From contig JAFFJZ010000002.1 in assembly GCA_018340375.1 (NCBI GenBank), positions 41,808,001 to 41,872,000 on the forward strand: a DNA stretch of 64,000 nucleotides. The letters run 5' to 3'. Below, one piece after another: positions 34,893 to 46,438 of this stretch. This DNA is from Gonatopus flavifemur (Eukaryota > Arthropoda > Insecta > Hymenoptera > Dryinidae). Numbering within the stretch: position 1 is the first letter of the stretch; each line of letters starts with the position of its first letter. Position numbers and translations under genes: made by a program. Below the pieces are notes generated by a model. The model had not been told where the DNA came from. It worked only from the letters and a program-made list of their open reading frames with translations, and did not search any database.

Positions 34893-35930
34893 TATATATT
34901 TCCAAACGATTTATCTCTTGATTCTTGGGTAAAAGTAGCAAGTAGCTCTTCTCATTCACGTTGAGAACCCTTCTTTGGCTTAAATCAGATAACAATTTTA
35001 TCGGTGGGAGATTTCGTTATCCGAAGTGAGCCCAAATAGAAGGCCATACAAGGGTTTGCGTGGTTTCAAGCATCGATCCACCGATTCGATCCTTGAAATT
35101 TCAAACTTTCTTGCAATAATCAATATTCATTTACGTTTTTTTTTTCTTCATAGAAAAACTGAATTTCATCGCATGAATGGAAATAAAGAAAAATTCATTG
35201 CAATTAACTCGTGGAAAAATTCAGCAGTTCTCTTGTATTTTCATTTTCATATGAATCGTACGTTATATAATAGAATAATTGTAACAATTGAAGATTAAGA
35301 TTCTACTTTCAAGATTCATATATACATAAGTTCAATGTAGAATGATTGACAACTAAACCCACCCGAGCTTAATTTTTAGAAAACATTCAGAATATTTTTC
35401 AGAAGACGAACAGTTTACTTTCGTTCAATACGAATGCAGAAGTCATGTGCATACATAGGTGCCTTGTTTTAATGGACTTTTCTACTTAGAGGCCAATAAA
35501 ATGCTTCGACCGTCCCGAACATCTTTCCCCTTTCATGCGAAAACCTTAACCCGTTCGTTTCTCTCTTATCTCTTTTACTCTTTTAACTTTATCTGTGTTT
35601 CTAAGTTAACGGTATGACCCATACACGATAAAAGAGGACAGAAAACCAGGTTCAGTTACGTTTGTCATGACAAGATATAGATTGCGCACACTACGCATTC
35701 ACAGTCGTCAGGTTTAAGTGTCAAGGAAACTCAAAGATTAACATTATACGTACACACACGTGCCATCTTATATATGATATATTGCAGAACCGTGATGACC
35801 TATACTCTGAAATCAACACGAAAAATCTCCCTATTTGGATGCATTGTTCTTTGGCGTTTCATTATAATTTTTTGAATGTTTTAGACATGTTTTTACATTA
35901 TTTCTATACCCATACAGCAAACCCCGATAA
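34893..35930. other. repeat-poor stretch, no recognised gene
   Basis: Frame 35026-35298 (+) shows no known features. The pyrimidine-rich 35520-35620 segment and the following 140 bp are less AT-rich than their surroundings. Nothing else seen. Confidence 0.35.
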
Positions 35931-35934
35931 TGTG

Positions 35935-37375
35935 AACACAGACAATAATCAGCCCATGTATGGTTACCATTGAATGGCCAACAATGGATTCATATCATTG
36001 GCACAAATGTGGCCCACCACTGCAGGCCATTTTCTAAGGAAATTTAAGAACTAACCGAAACGCTGCACACTCCATTTAAAAAAAAAAAGGAAAACATTTG
36101 TATGACAAGTACTTCCTTAATTTTACTTTTGACATAAAGTCTTATTTTTTTTAGAATTAATATCGATTCTGAAGTCACGTTAACCCTTGAACTGAGGCGA
36201 AAGGCTCATTCTGTAACAATCCTTGTTGAAAAAATCCATAGAATCTGACGAAATTAAATTTAATGGGATTTAGTCAGAACATTGTGCAAGGTTCAATCAG
36301 AATTACATTGAAGGAATACACTAACCTGATTGAATCTCATTGAAAATCGTTGAATAGGATTTGGCGAGAATTAATCGGTTCGTTTAACTAGGAAGGGCAA
36401 TATTGGATACTCGATTAAAAAAAAGAAAAAGGAAAAAATTTCACTAAAAATTAGGTCATTTTTTAAGAACTAACCGTGTTCACGTTTTAGAACTGATCGT
36501 TTTCTTTCAGAACTAACCTTTTGGTAAGAACTGAACCTTATAATACGTCCTGCACCACTGGCTGATAAGAAAGGCCAGCAATGAGAACAGCCGATAATCA
36601 GCCGATGTACGGCTATGGTGAATGGCCAACAATTGATTCCCCGTTACTGGCTGAAATATGATCTATTACTAAGTGAAATGGATTTCAAAGTTGAATGTAT
36701 TGTATTCGTAATCACCCGTGAAATAAGTTTGTTCTTGCCTTATTTCTATTATGCTGAATAAATAATTCACATCCATCAAATACGTTTTACACGATTCAAA
36801 TGAATTCTTATTTATATAGATAATCAATTACTTTCTCATGTAAATAACAACAAATTTGAAGGAATAAGCAACTGAATTCAACTGATTTATCAAGAGTGCT
36901 TTTGACTCGTATAATTTTACATTTGAGATTGTGGAAATATCGGGCATGCAAATCTATTCAGGAAAAAAAACATCCATTTCTGATCTTGTGAAAACTGGAA
37001 TGAAAAATTTCCCTAAAACAAGAACAAAAAAGTGTTTTGGGTCACACTTAACCACTCATCCTGGAACGCAGTCATATCACCATTGAATGTCTTATTACTA
37101 TGCTCCAGTAATCTGCCATTGATGGCTGACATTCGAACATTATCTCGAAATTTCTGGCCATAAATCGTGATCATTTAGCCCCATTACTGGGCCAATCAGT
37201 AATTTTATACATGGCCCATTATTTATTGCCATTACTGGACCCACGATATCATCCAGCAATTAACCATTGATGAGCCAATAATGGGCGCTATTAACAGGCG
37301 AAGAACGCCGTTTGTGGTCCAGTAACCTGCCATTATTGGGCCAATTGATGAACCCTATATGGGTACTTTGTTCCA
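35935..37375. repeat. GGCCA / CCATTACTGGGCC repeat region
   Basis: Related words recur in three clusters. At 35940-36030 they are CAGCCCATGTATGGTTACCATTG and GAATGGCCAACAATGGATTC; at 36550-36660 CAGCCGATGTACGGCTATGG and GAATGGCCAACAATTGATTC; at 37080-37370 many CCATTACTGGGCCAAT units. Between the first two clusters, AAGAACTAACC units (36045-36540) suggest a second inserted repeat. Ends could not be fixed. Confidence 0.45.
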
Positions 37376-37379
37376 ATTA

Positions 37380-38800
37380 AAGGTGTACAAAGAAAAGTAA
37401 AGCGATGAATACTCGGTATGCGAACGTAGCACAATTCATATGAGATGTTATGTAAAAATCAGTGAACCACAATGTATTAATTACTTGAAACTTCATTATG
37501 CGCGTTATGTGACTGCGTTGTAGAACTATAGAACGAAATTGACCTCGTTGTTTTCGTTTGCAGTCGAAATTTCATTTCGAATATCAATGTGTGATCGTAT
37601 CGTATGCGATTCCGTATTTACAACGCAGCGACGATAAGAACAACGTTCAGAACTGTGAAGTTTTGAAAATTCCAAATTTATGCGATCAATGAATTGAGGT
37701 TTATCTTATCAATTGATTTATGGAATTTCAATAATCTCACAAATGCGGTTTATATTATTCGCACTGATTCCTTTTTTATCTCAATTCGCCCTGGCTTGAA
37801 GTAATATTTTTGCCCTGCGTTTGGCCGAGTGTAGCGGAAGTTCAAACACGGTAAAAAGTAAAATTTACTCCCATCTTGAAAATTAGCTGATTTTAGGATG
37901 TAACCAAAAGTAGCCCTGATTTAATGAAAGTCAGTGCCAAAAACAAATGTCGACACAATGGAAGAGACTGAATATCAGTTACATTTTCAAATAAGATGCA
38001 ACCCCATTCAGTCGAACTTTTGATAGAACGCTTACAGTTAAATAGTGATCGGGATCTTTGAAAAAGATCGATCCTTTTCAAAGATTCCCATCATTACATT
38101 TAATTTACATAAAAATACATTGTAAAGGATGTATATGAAACTCTTTCGTCTAGCACACTGAAAGAGGGGCGATTTTGAAGTTCGGTAAATAGTGATATAC
38201 TTGTTTGATAAATCTAAATAGTGCTGAACTTTCAGTGATGTTTCATGAAATTTCAAAAAGGATTACTAAAAGTTTGCTTTACAATCGTCAGTGTTCTTCA
38301 ATCGTTGTTATATAATGCAATATTAATGAACAAATTTACTGCACATGTTGATGTCTCATAGAATTCATTGGAAGGATTCTGGGGATACAACAGGAATTCT
38401 CCCAAAAACTGAGGTGTTCTAAATGTTTTCTTCAAGAATTCTTTGTGAAGTGTTGGTGCTGTCCGGGTCGTAATATTCAACATGATTTAATAAAAAAATA
38501 GCACAACTGACAATGTTACATTTTAAATAGACTAATTCCGCAGATATAGTCTTCCGCTACAATTCTCACATCGTAATTTATAAGATAATATTTTTCCCGT
38601 GTAAATTCTGTTAGAAAGCTTCCGAAACCGTCAATTACTGGTGAAATTTGACCGAATAATACTATTTCACTACATTATTTTTCTCCGAGTATTTTATCGG
38701 AAATTCACGGGAAAATAATAGGAGAAATCTCATAAAGTTCAGAATTTCCAGGTATGATTATGATAAATTTCATATACATCTACCGAAAATTGATCTCCTA
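37380..38800. other. mostly unique stretch
   Basis: A short inverted pair AAAAGATCGATCCTTTT is at 38060-38080. ACACGGTAAAAAGTAAAATT near 37850 looks like a CACGG-type end without a partner. No gene seen. Confidence 0.35.
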
Positions 38801-39099
38801 CACGGACAGACCGGGTTTATTAATGTTTAGAAAGAATTTATCAACGTTTGGAAAAATGACCGTCAATTTAGGGAAAAAGAGGATGGCTGGAAAATACTCG
38901 TAGTGAGTCTACCAAAAATTCGTAGTCACAATATCAACAGCTGATAGTTTCATTGGTATTTTTCACAGTGAAACTATCAATTGTTAATACATCGACTACG
39001 AATTTTTAGTGTACTCACTACGAATATTTTTCAGCGATTTTCGTTTTCCCTAAATTGACAGTAATTTTTCTAAATATTAATAGACCCAATCTTTCCGTG
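38801..39099. mobile_element. 299-bp CACGG MITE, TSD TA
   Basis: CACGGACAGACCGGGTTTAT pairs with the reverse of AATAGACCCAATCTTTCCGTG, and TA flanks both ends. The arms include CAATTTAGGGAAAA, TCGTAGTGAGT and TGATAGTTTCA blocks and are inverted around 38955. Confidence 0.75.
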
Positions 39100-39806
39100 T
39101 ATCTTATGATTGGAATTTCCCAGTTGCTACGTGAAGGAAAATTCTAATTATTTTTAACAACTCTCCACCCAAAAATTTCTGAATTTCCTATTTCTATTAT
39201 CATCATTTTTCCCCCTCTTCTGATCGTTCGAATCATGCCGAGCTTATTATCTCAGGGTCATATATATAACCGCCTTGGCAGGAATTATTAGGCCACTTCA
39301 TCCCTGGCTGGTTATTAGAAAATTAATTACCACTGGTCGTTTGTCGCTGCTCGACAAGTATTCCCTCCTTGACTCGAGTAGTACAAGAGTAATAAAGTCC
39401 GCCACAAACAGTCGAACATTTCCTTTTTCACAACTATATGGAGTAAATGAGTTTATATCCAAACGTTGACACGAGTTGATGGATATTCGTTTGGGTATTG
39501 AAATGACATTACGCATGGGTGAACTTCAGGTAAATATACCTGGCTACGAGCATATATTAAGAATGAGAATTCAATAGAATCTTGAATTCATTAATACGAG
39601 TAAATTTTAATTTGTTCTTCTTCCACGGAACTAAAAGGGGAATTATATTTTCATTGCAGGCTTATGTGATGATTGAAAATGATAAATCACCAGCATTTGC
39701 GGGAACATTTGAAATACTGTTTTGAGAAATTTTAGTATTTTCGATAAATGTAGCTGTAAAGGCAGAACAAGAACTCTATGCTCTCAAATAACTCTATTCC
39801 CAAATA

Positions 39807-40339
39807 CACTGAGAACCCAATTGTTTACACTGTAAAAAATTGTATCGGAAAATTCCTATATATTTATGTGAAGTAATTAACACATACACGCGTTAGGAAT
39901 TTTCCCAACTTGTCTGGAAATTTACTGTGAAATGTTGGGAAAAATCCCATCCAGTTTGGAATTTTCAGATAAATTTCATATAAAAGTACCGGAAATTGAT
40001 TTCCTGATCAGTGATGGGAATTTTCCGGTTGATGTACACAGGAAAATTCCGATTATTTTTTACAGTGTAGACTTGAAAAAAATTTCTTTGCCCCCATTCT
40101 GATAAATCTTCTCTCCGATGGAAAAAATAATTAATTTTAATGGAAAAATTTTTCATTGAACTGGAATCACATTCTTCGAATTCAAGAAGGAATATATTTC
40201 TGTTTTAGTTTGAGGATTTTTTGTTTCAATCTGAAGAAAACTTCTTCCATTCAACTGAGTTTTTCCCATCGAAGAGAAAGTTTATTGGAATGAGGACAAA
40301 GAAAATTGTCTTTCAATCTAAGAAATTGGGTTCTCAGTG
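39807..40339. mobile_element. CACTGAGAACCCAATT MITE disrupted by a second MITE, TSD TA
   Basis: CACTGAGAACCCAATT and the reverse of AAATTGGGTTCTCAGTG form the ends with TA outside. Without the 230-bp insertion at 39838-40067 and its TA duplication, the element is about 301 bp, close to its sister at 20269-20560 (292 bp). The two share TTTGCCC-CATTCTGATAAATCTT, GAAAAATTTTTCATTGAA and CATTCTTCGAAT words. Confidence 0.75.
39838..40067. mobile_element. 230-bp CACTGTAAAAAA MITE, TSD TA, nested
   Basis: CACTGTAAAAAATTGTATCGG pairs with CCGATTATTTTTTACAGTG, and TA stands on each side. Inner units GGAAAATTCCTAT / GGAATTTTCC repeat. It is inserted at a TA about 15 bp from the CACTGAGAACCC end of the element at 39807. 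Confidence 0.8.
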
Positions 40340-40602
40340 TATGACTAATCCTAAATATCTTTATTCTTACAAATCTCTATTATTTTCAATATTCATTAGA
40401 TATAGTTTTTTTTTGTTTTGTATATAAAAGAATACAGAAACAAAGAACAGAGTTCTTGTTCTGCCGCTGTAACTTCCCCTTTTTTCACACTTGCACTTGC
40501 AATTTGTATGAAAAATACAAAATACATCTGAAAAATGGATTATAAACACAAAATACGGAAATTTTCTTCCAGAAGAAACCCATGCGAATACATAAAAAAT
40601 AT

Positions 40603-41245
40603 TCTCTAAATCTGAATCAGTGGAATCTCACTGATTCCGCAGTTATAAGTATACCACTAATTTCAATCAGTTGCATTCCACTGCATAATCAGTGGATAGT
40701 CACTAGTGTTGCCGCGATATTATCGTCGATAATTGAGGAATAATCGATTATCTCAATTCTTACGCGTTCCTATGGAATATATAATCCACGAATCTTCGAT
40801 TATGCTCATAATGAAACGGAATAATGAATAATCCCAGACTTGTACACAAAATAAACCAAGATATGCTTCCATTTATCGTTACGATATATCGATAATTATC
40901 GTTACGATAATGTAAGAATATTTTGTTTCATTTTGTTTAAAAGACCAAGATGATGCACTATCTCGTTTCATTTCGTCCACAGTCGAAGATCTACGCGTTA
41001 AAAGTTCCATGAAAACCTGTCAAAATTAAGATAATCGATTATTTCTGAATTTCGACGATAATATCGCGGCAACACTAATAGTCACTGATTCCGCAGTTGG
41101 ATGTTATTTTAACTGATCACAATTAGTCACATTTCACTATGGAAATCAGTAAATATTCACTGATTCGCAATGTATATGCACTGGTTCGCAGTAGTATACT
41201 TATCACTGTAATCCAGTGGAATTCCACTGATTCAGTTTTAGAGAG
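40603..41245. mobile_element. MITE with CTCTAAA ends and CAGTGGAAT units, split by a hAT-like insertion
   Basis: TTCTCTAAATCTGAATCAGTGG at the left and the reverse of CTGATTCAGTTTTAGAGAG at the right are inverted. The body consists of AATCAGTGGAAT / CACTGATTCCGCAGT units in both orientations. The element at 40704-41077 interrupts it. Its ends resemble those of 46147-46405. Confidence 0.65.
40704..41077. mobile_element. 374-bp hAT-like MITE with perfect 8-bp TSD ATAGTCAC
   Basis: TAGTGTTGCCGCGATATTAT and its inverse form perfect ends. ATAGTCAC occurs at 40696-40703 and again at 41078-41085, an exact 8-bp target duplication diagnostic of the hAT superfamily. The interior has ATCGTCGATAAT, AATCGATTAT and CGATATATCGATAATTATCG words. 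No coding capacity. Confidence 0.85.
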
Positions 41246-41628
41246 TATGGACAAAAATGAAATACATCGCAAAATCTGTTCAGAATAGCAAACTTCCACA
41301 GAAAGAAATGATATTCATCTTAAAACGTGATACCATAGATATTTCACGTAACTTGTCAAGTTGTGACTTCAGTTATTCAAACATCTACCGATAATTAAAA
41401 CCGTGATAATATTTTCATGTCCGACGCCACATACAACTTGTGGAATCCAACGTGGAATTCATCTCCGTGCATACATTTGCACATTTATCAAAACCACTCG
41501 ATGAATATCGAAGTTCATAACCAGTTGCACCAGTATACCATCGTAACGAGCATGCAATTAATTTTCTTTGACTTTTTCCCAAATAACGATAACGACGGAG
41601 AATGGAGATATTTTTAATGAACATCATG

Positions 41629-42859
41629 CAGGGTGTCTACTACTCTTCAGATATCCTTAAATCCTGAAGATATCCTGGAAAACCAGAATCGCTCCTTAAA
41701 TCCTGGAAAAGACCTGGAATCATTTTTTTATCCTGGAAAAGCTGAAATTGCATTTTTGGTTAAAAACTGCGATATTCATATTTTAATTCAATACCTGGAG
41801 CTTAAAACTTGATCGAATATGTTGTCCAAATGCAAAATGGAACATACCGGTTACTAATATTCATCAAAAGAAGCATTTTCTTCGAGTTTAAATTTCATTC
41901 CACGACCATTACTCGATGAAATGAAAATTAATAAGTGAAAATTTCGTCCCTCTTGAAATGGATATCTCATAAAACGTATATGACGATCACTTGGCGAAAT
42001 CTGATTGAATTATTATAAGACTTTGGATCTAGTTTCGTTGGACATTGCAGAAGTCGAAAACATGATTTGAATGATCGAGAGAATTCCATCGATAGATAAT
42101 ATTTAATCACAAGTTGTTATCAAAACCCGAACTGGTCGAACTTTGAAGAGAAAAAGTATCGAAGAAGGTTTGAAGTTTAAAATTTGTTCCTCTGTGTCGG
42201 AGAAAAACATGATAAAATTGTGTAGATACATGCAATCAATTGAAAATCAGAAATACTTTCCATATTATCAGATTTAGAGAATAAAAGGTGATATGAAATA
42301 ATATTCGAACAACCTGCGAAGAGTGAAAAATAAGATAGATATTGGCTTTGTACGTTGTTCACGCGTTGTATTATCTCCGGGGTTGTCAATTTTACCAAGT
42401 GCAGGTTCGGGCCTTTGAAAAATTTGCAAAAATTTGTTTTCGTGAGGTATAGACCAATCGATTTAGAATCTACCGAAATGGAAAATGAATAGCTCACGAG
42501 AGTAAGGATTTTTTCAAACTTCCCTCGCAAATTTTACCAAGTGCTGGAGCGAATTGATGAAAAACTTGCAAAAATTCGTCTCCGTGGGATAAAGACCAAT
42601 CGATTAGGAATTCTCTGAAATGAAAAATGAATAGGACTTGAGAAGAACCCTCCTTAAAAAGTGCACTTGCAAATCTCCAACACTGTATACGCACGTTGAT
42701 GTCTCTATCTATTCATTCGACGTACAATGAACTCATCTTATCCTTAAAGATGCATAATGAAGCATAAATGATCATAGCCCTAGAACTTTTCAATCGATTG
42801 TCCTGGAAACTACTGAAAAAGTCCTGGAATCGAATTTTTCGATAACAGTAGACACCCTG
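41629..42859. mobile_element. 1.23-kb element with CAGGGTGTCTACT ends
   Basis: CAGGGTGTCTACT and the reverse of AGTAGACACCCTG form perfect 13-bp ends. The left subterminal region carries repeated TCCTTAAATCCTGGAAAA units and the right has matching TCCTGGAAACT..AGTCCTGGAATCG units, an arrangement I know from hAT-type non-autonomous elements in animals. The octamers ACATCATG and TTCATGTC do not match, so the TSD has decayed. Minus frames at 42177-42530 and 42494-42694 show no transposase motif. Confidence 0.65.
42392..42680. repeat. tandem duplication of a ~143-bp unit
   Basis: TTTTACCAAGTGCAGG ... TTGCAAAAATTTGTTTTCGTG ... AGACCAATCGATTTAGAAT (42392-42534) is followed directly by TTTTACCAAGTGCTGG ... 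TTGCAAAAATTCGTCTCCGTG ... AGACCAATCGATTAGGAAT (to about 42680). The copies have diverged moderately. Confidence 0.65.
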
Positions 42860-43464
42860 TTCATGTCTTCATATTTTATAACATTTTGATGAAACCCACA
42901 CGTTAGTTAGAGTGAATCTACCGCTGACTGTACATAACTGAAAATTTGGTGTTGAAAACAGTCCACTCAAAGTTCACCTTGAAGCTCAACATACAAAATT
43001 ACTAAACTAACAGATTTTCAGTATCGATTTGAATTTTTGTATTATATAGCATTTGACATAAGAACTGCGAATGAACCTTTTGAAGCATAGGTAAAAGTAC
43101 ACAAAATTCTTCACTGTGCGATCAGTATCTTCACCCCTCTCGAATGCCTTCAGTTTGCCAGTTCCAGGGTATCGGAAGAGGGAACACAGGTCACCGACCA
43201 ATAATGGAAGGTGTAATTAACTGGAATGATTTATCATTAACAATGGAAAGAATATTATGATAATAAATGATGATTGATAAAAGAGGTTAATTTATTAAAG
43301 TGCGCGAAACAATGTTACAACCCATGGAGGGAAACACGGCTGAGAGAAAGGGTCTATTCAAATATTCGACAGCTAGGAATTTTATTCATATTTCAGACAG
43401 CTGAACTGTCATTCACCCCAACTAGAGTCTGGCTAGCGTAAATAAGAATCTAGTTGCCCAACTA

Positions 43465-45025
43465 ACATTCAGACATCTTAAAGATATCTTTAAGAAGTCT
43501 CAATGCGTTTGTAAGAAGTCTTAAAAAACGTTCTAAAAGATACCGAAACGAATCCTAAAAGATGTCTTATGAAACACATATAGAATTCGAAAAGATATCT
43601 TGAAGAGTTCTTAAAGATGTCTTGGAGGATTCATAAAAACGTCTTGGAAGACTCTTGAATTTGTTCACAAAAAAAATTCTTAACCTTTTCTTTTTCCTTC
43701 CCCTTCTGTTTCTTCAACTGCTCTCGCCTTTCGATAAAGTTTACCTGATTTCGAGGCTTATTGTTACGGGAATCGAACCCATTCGCTTGACGATATATTT
43801 ACCCCTCAGTCACTTGAGCTGTACGTACAACATGGTAGAGACGCCCATAATTGTCAATATGACATAATGAAATATGTCAGCGGTGTCCAGTTTCAAAGTG
43901 AAAATGATCTTTTGAACAAACTGTTATCACATGAATAAATATCAAAAGAGTTGAATGTACTTACAAATAGGAAAGATGAATAAATTTAGTGAAACATATT
44001 TAGAAATCAATTCTGTGTTCTAGTGGTCGTTAATATTTCGTGAATACCGCAGATTCTTTCTAAAGTATTTCTGAAAAATTGTTGTGGAGTGGATATTCGG
44101 TAATTTTATTGCGCACGTCCCAGATAGAAAAATGTCTCCATAATACCATCATAATGGTGACATGCACGCCAAGAGATGTTCGCATCATGGCGCCAAGGTG
44201 TTTCCAGCACAAATGATCAATTTGAATTTATAAAGACTCCCCTAAGACCTCTTGAACAGTCCCCGTTATGCGACTTACAATGAATTCCATATGAATTTAA
44301 TGGATTCCAAATGAAAACATATTGAATGTCTGAAGAATTCATCATGGAGTTCCGATATGAGTTCTCTCTGAACATTAAGTTGTTCATTGAGAATTCATTT
44401 TGAATTCAAAATAGTCATAATGAATACATATTGATTAGCATAACGGGAGCTCTTTGTTGGAACTCTTGTGCTGTATGGGTTGTTATTGGTAGCAAAACGA
44501 GGTGATGGCACCATAATTGAAACATATTGTTTACATTCTATGCATCATTGCAAGCTGAGCGGAGTTCATGATAGTATGTTTACGGCACGTTATGTTACGA
44601 AACATTCAGAGCATGCTTTTCTATCTGGGGTCATAAATCGACAAAATCGTACTTTTTACAAACTTTCGAATATCTTGATATCTCATGAGATGGTTGATCT
44701 CAATGATTGATTCAAGCTTTTAATTCATGGATGGAATCACCTCATTTGCAATACGATTGTAATAACTGGTACATTCAAAGTTTTATTCTGTGTTATTCAT
44801 GATCATGTGCTCATATAACCTCAAAGCTGCTGAAAAATTTATCTTCTTAAACGTGTCTTCTAATCAAGACATCTTCCAGAAATCTTTCCAAGACTTCTAA
44901 AATATATCTTCAAGAACTCTTCAATAACGTTTTTGAAGATCTCTGAATTAAGACATCTTTTAGAAATCTTTTACAAGATGTCTTTCCAACACTTCTGAGA
45001 GATATCTTCAAGAACTCTTCAAGAA
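43465..45025. repeat. AGACATCTTTTAGAAATCTT-type repeats and a CCCGTTATGC inverted element
   Basis: Degenerate AGATATCTT / AAGACATCTT / AGAAGTCTT units fill 43465-43660 and 44846-45025, like the body of the element at 30017. Between them, CCCGTTATGC ... GCATAACGGG (44262-44447) is a separate inverted-repeat element whose body carries GAATTC / GAATTCAT units. The SINE head at 43763-43832 also lies here. The frame 44468-44710 (+) is unremarkable. Confidence 0.45.
43763..43832 (-). repeat. tRNA-derived SINE head or tRNA pseudogene
   Basis: On the minus strand the order is TGTTGT, then A box CAGCTCAAGTGA, then B box GGTTCGATTCC. The T stem ATGGG/CCCGT is 5 bp, CTC/GAG pairs in the D arm, and TGTTGT can pair with a downstream ACAATA as an acceptor. 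The spacing between the acceptor and the D arm is too long for a functional tRNA. The start and box layout resemble the copy at 8540, so the two are likely members of one SINE family. Confidence 0.5.
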
Positions 45026-45029
45026 AGTT

Positions 45030-46140
45030 AGAGACATTTGAAAATTTCATGTACGAAATCGTATACAGATAACAGTAACAAAACGATCAGGAGTAAAAAA
45101 ACATGATGAACGATATGAAAAATTCCAATCCTCCGAATTACATGACAAAATTGATTAAGTGAGATCATATGTTGCTTACTTCAAATGGAAGCCACACGAG
45201 GATAAAGCGAACAAAAACTCGACAGGGAGAGAGAGATAAAGATCATGAAGGAAAGCAATGCCTGCGACAATTTCACCGGAGACTTTTGTTTTTCTCTTCA
45301 TTTTCAGCTGCGGTTGTACAAGCACACATGCAATGATGAGCGTCCAACACCCTCTCGAGTTTCGTTCCCTTCAAAGGAAGGTCATTGACCTTTTTCTAAT
45401 AACTTTATCATAGCACTTGAAGTTTTGAATATTTCATTGTAATGATATGAAAAACAAACTTTTGTTATCGTGTGTTTAAGTATATATGCTTTTTCCACTT
45501 TCTTCACTGTATTCCTTATAAAGTTCGATCGAATACTTCGATCACCGATACGATCGACATAAATCATATCTTTATAGTCGCTCCTCGATATTGTATAATG
45601 AAAATTTCAAAACAAAGCTCAAAAGTAGACAAAGCAGTCAAACGTGAAAGGGTTATAACAAGAAAACGGTACTTTTAATCGAGTGTCCTCTTCAAAAACC
45701 TCTTTCTACTTGTTGAAAGCATCGAAGAGCAGCTCTTCCTGTTGTATACGAATGTTACAGGTAGCATCGATTTCTTTACCACACATAATCGAAGATTGCT
45801 TGTGTCAAGCAGTTGCCACAAATGCTCCTGAGTAGTGTTGAATTTATATTACATTTCAAGTATCTCACAGCAGAGATTGAGTATGTAGAAATAATAAAAA
45901 TTCAATGAAAAGAAAGGTACTTTGTCTTGTGAGAATTGTGGAAAAATTAGTTCAGTGATGTCATGACCTGGAAAAAAATCTAAATACGAAAAAATAAAGA
46001 CGCGTGAATGAAAACTGAAAAATTCCAATGAAAAAGATTTCATAAAAGTGAGAATAAAGTAAAGTATTTTGATTATTGATAATCAATGATTATGATAGTT
46101 GTTATAATTGGATTTTTTTTATTGGACTCATGTTTTTGAC
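45030..46140. other. repeat-poor stretch, no recognised gene
   Basis: A less AT-rich segment with GAGAGAGAGA at 45224-45233 and an acceptor-like TTCATTTTCAG at 45298-45308 lies here, but no conserved reading frame follows it. Nothing else is seen. Confidence 0.3.
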
Positions 46141-46146
46141 GTTCTA

Positions 46147-46405
46147 CTCTCTAAATTCTTTGGAGTGAATGTTCACTCTTCAAAGAGTCAAAATACTGCA
46201 ACTCTAGAACGGAGTGAGAGCTCAACTCTTGAAGAGTGAAATTTCACTCTTTAAGAGTCAATATTCACTCTTTTTCCTAAGAGTGAGTTTTTCACTCCAA
46301 ACACCAGAGTTGATTTCCACTCTTATAGAGTGAAAACTCACTCTTTCGGAGTTGCAGTATTTTCATTCGGCAAGAGTGAATTTTCACTCCAAGGAATTTA
46401 GAGAG
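46147..46405. mobile_element. MITE filled with AGAGTGAAATTTCACTCT units, TSD TA
   Basis: CTCTCTAAATTCTTTGGAGTG and its inverse CACTCCAAGGAATTTAGAGAG form the ends with TA on each side. The body is a near-continuous array of ACTCTTNAAGAGTGAA-type palindromic units. Related ends occur at 40603-41245. Confidence 0.7.
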
Positions 46406-46438
46406 TAGTAAAAATTACTCTAGTCATTCTCTGAACTA

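Noticed and set aside
42177..42694. Minus frames in the CAGGGTGTCTACT element as a possible transposase remnant
   Set aside because: No hAT catalytic or dimerisation motif can be seen, and the frames overlap an internal tandem duplication.
45298..45380. Acceptor-like TTCATTTTCAG followed by CTGCGGTTGTACAAG
   Set aside because: No frame after it gives a recognisable or long peptide and no donor follows.
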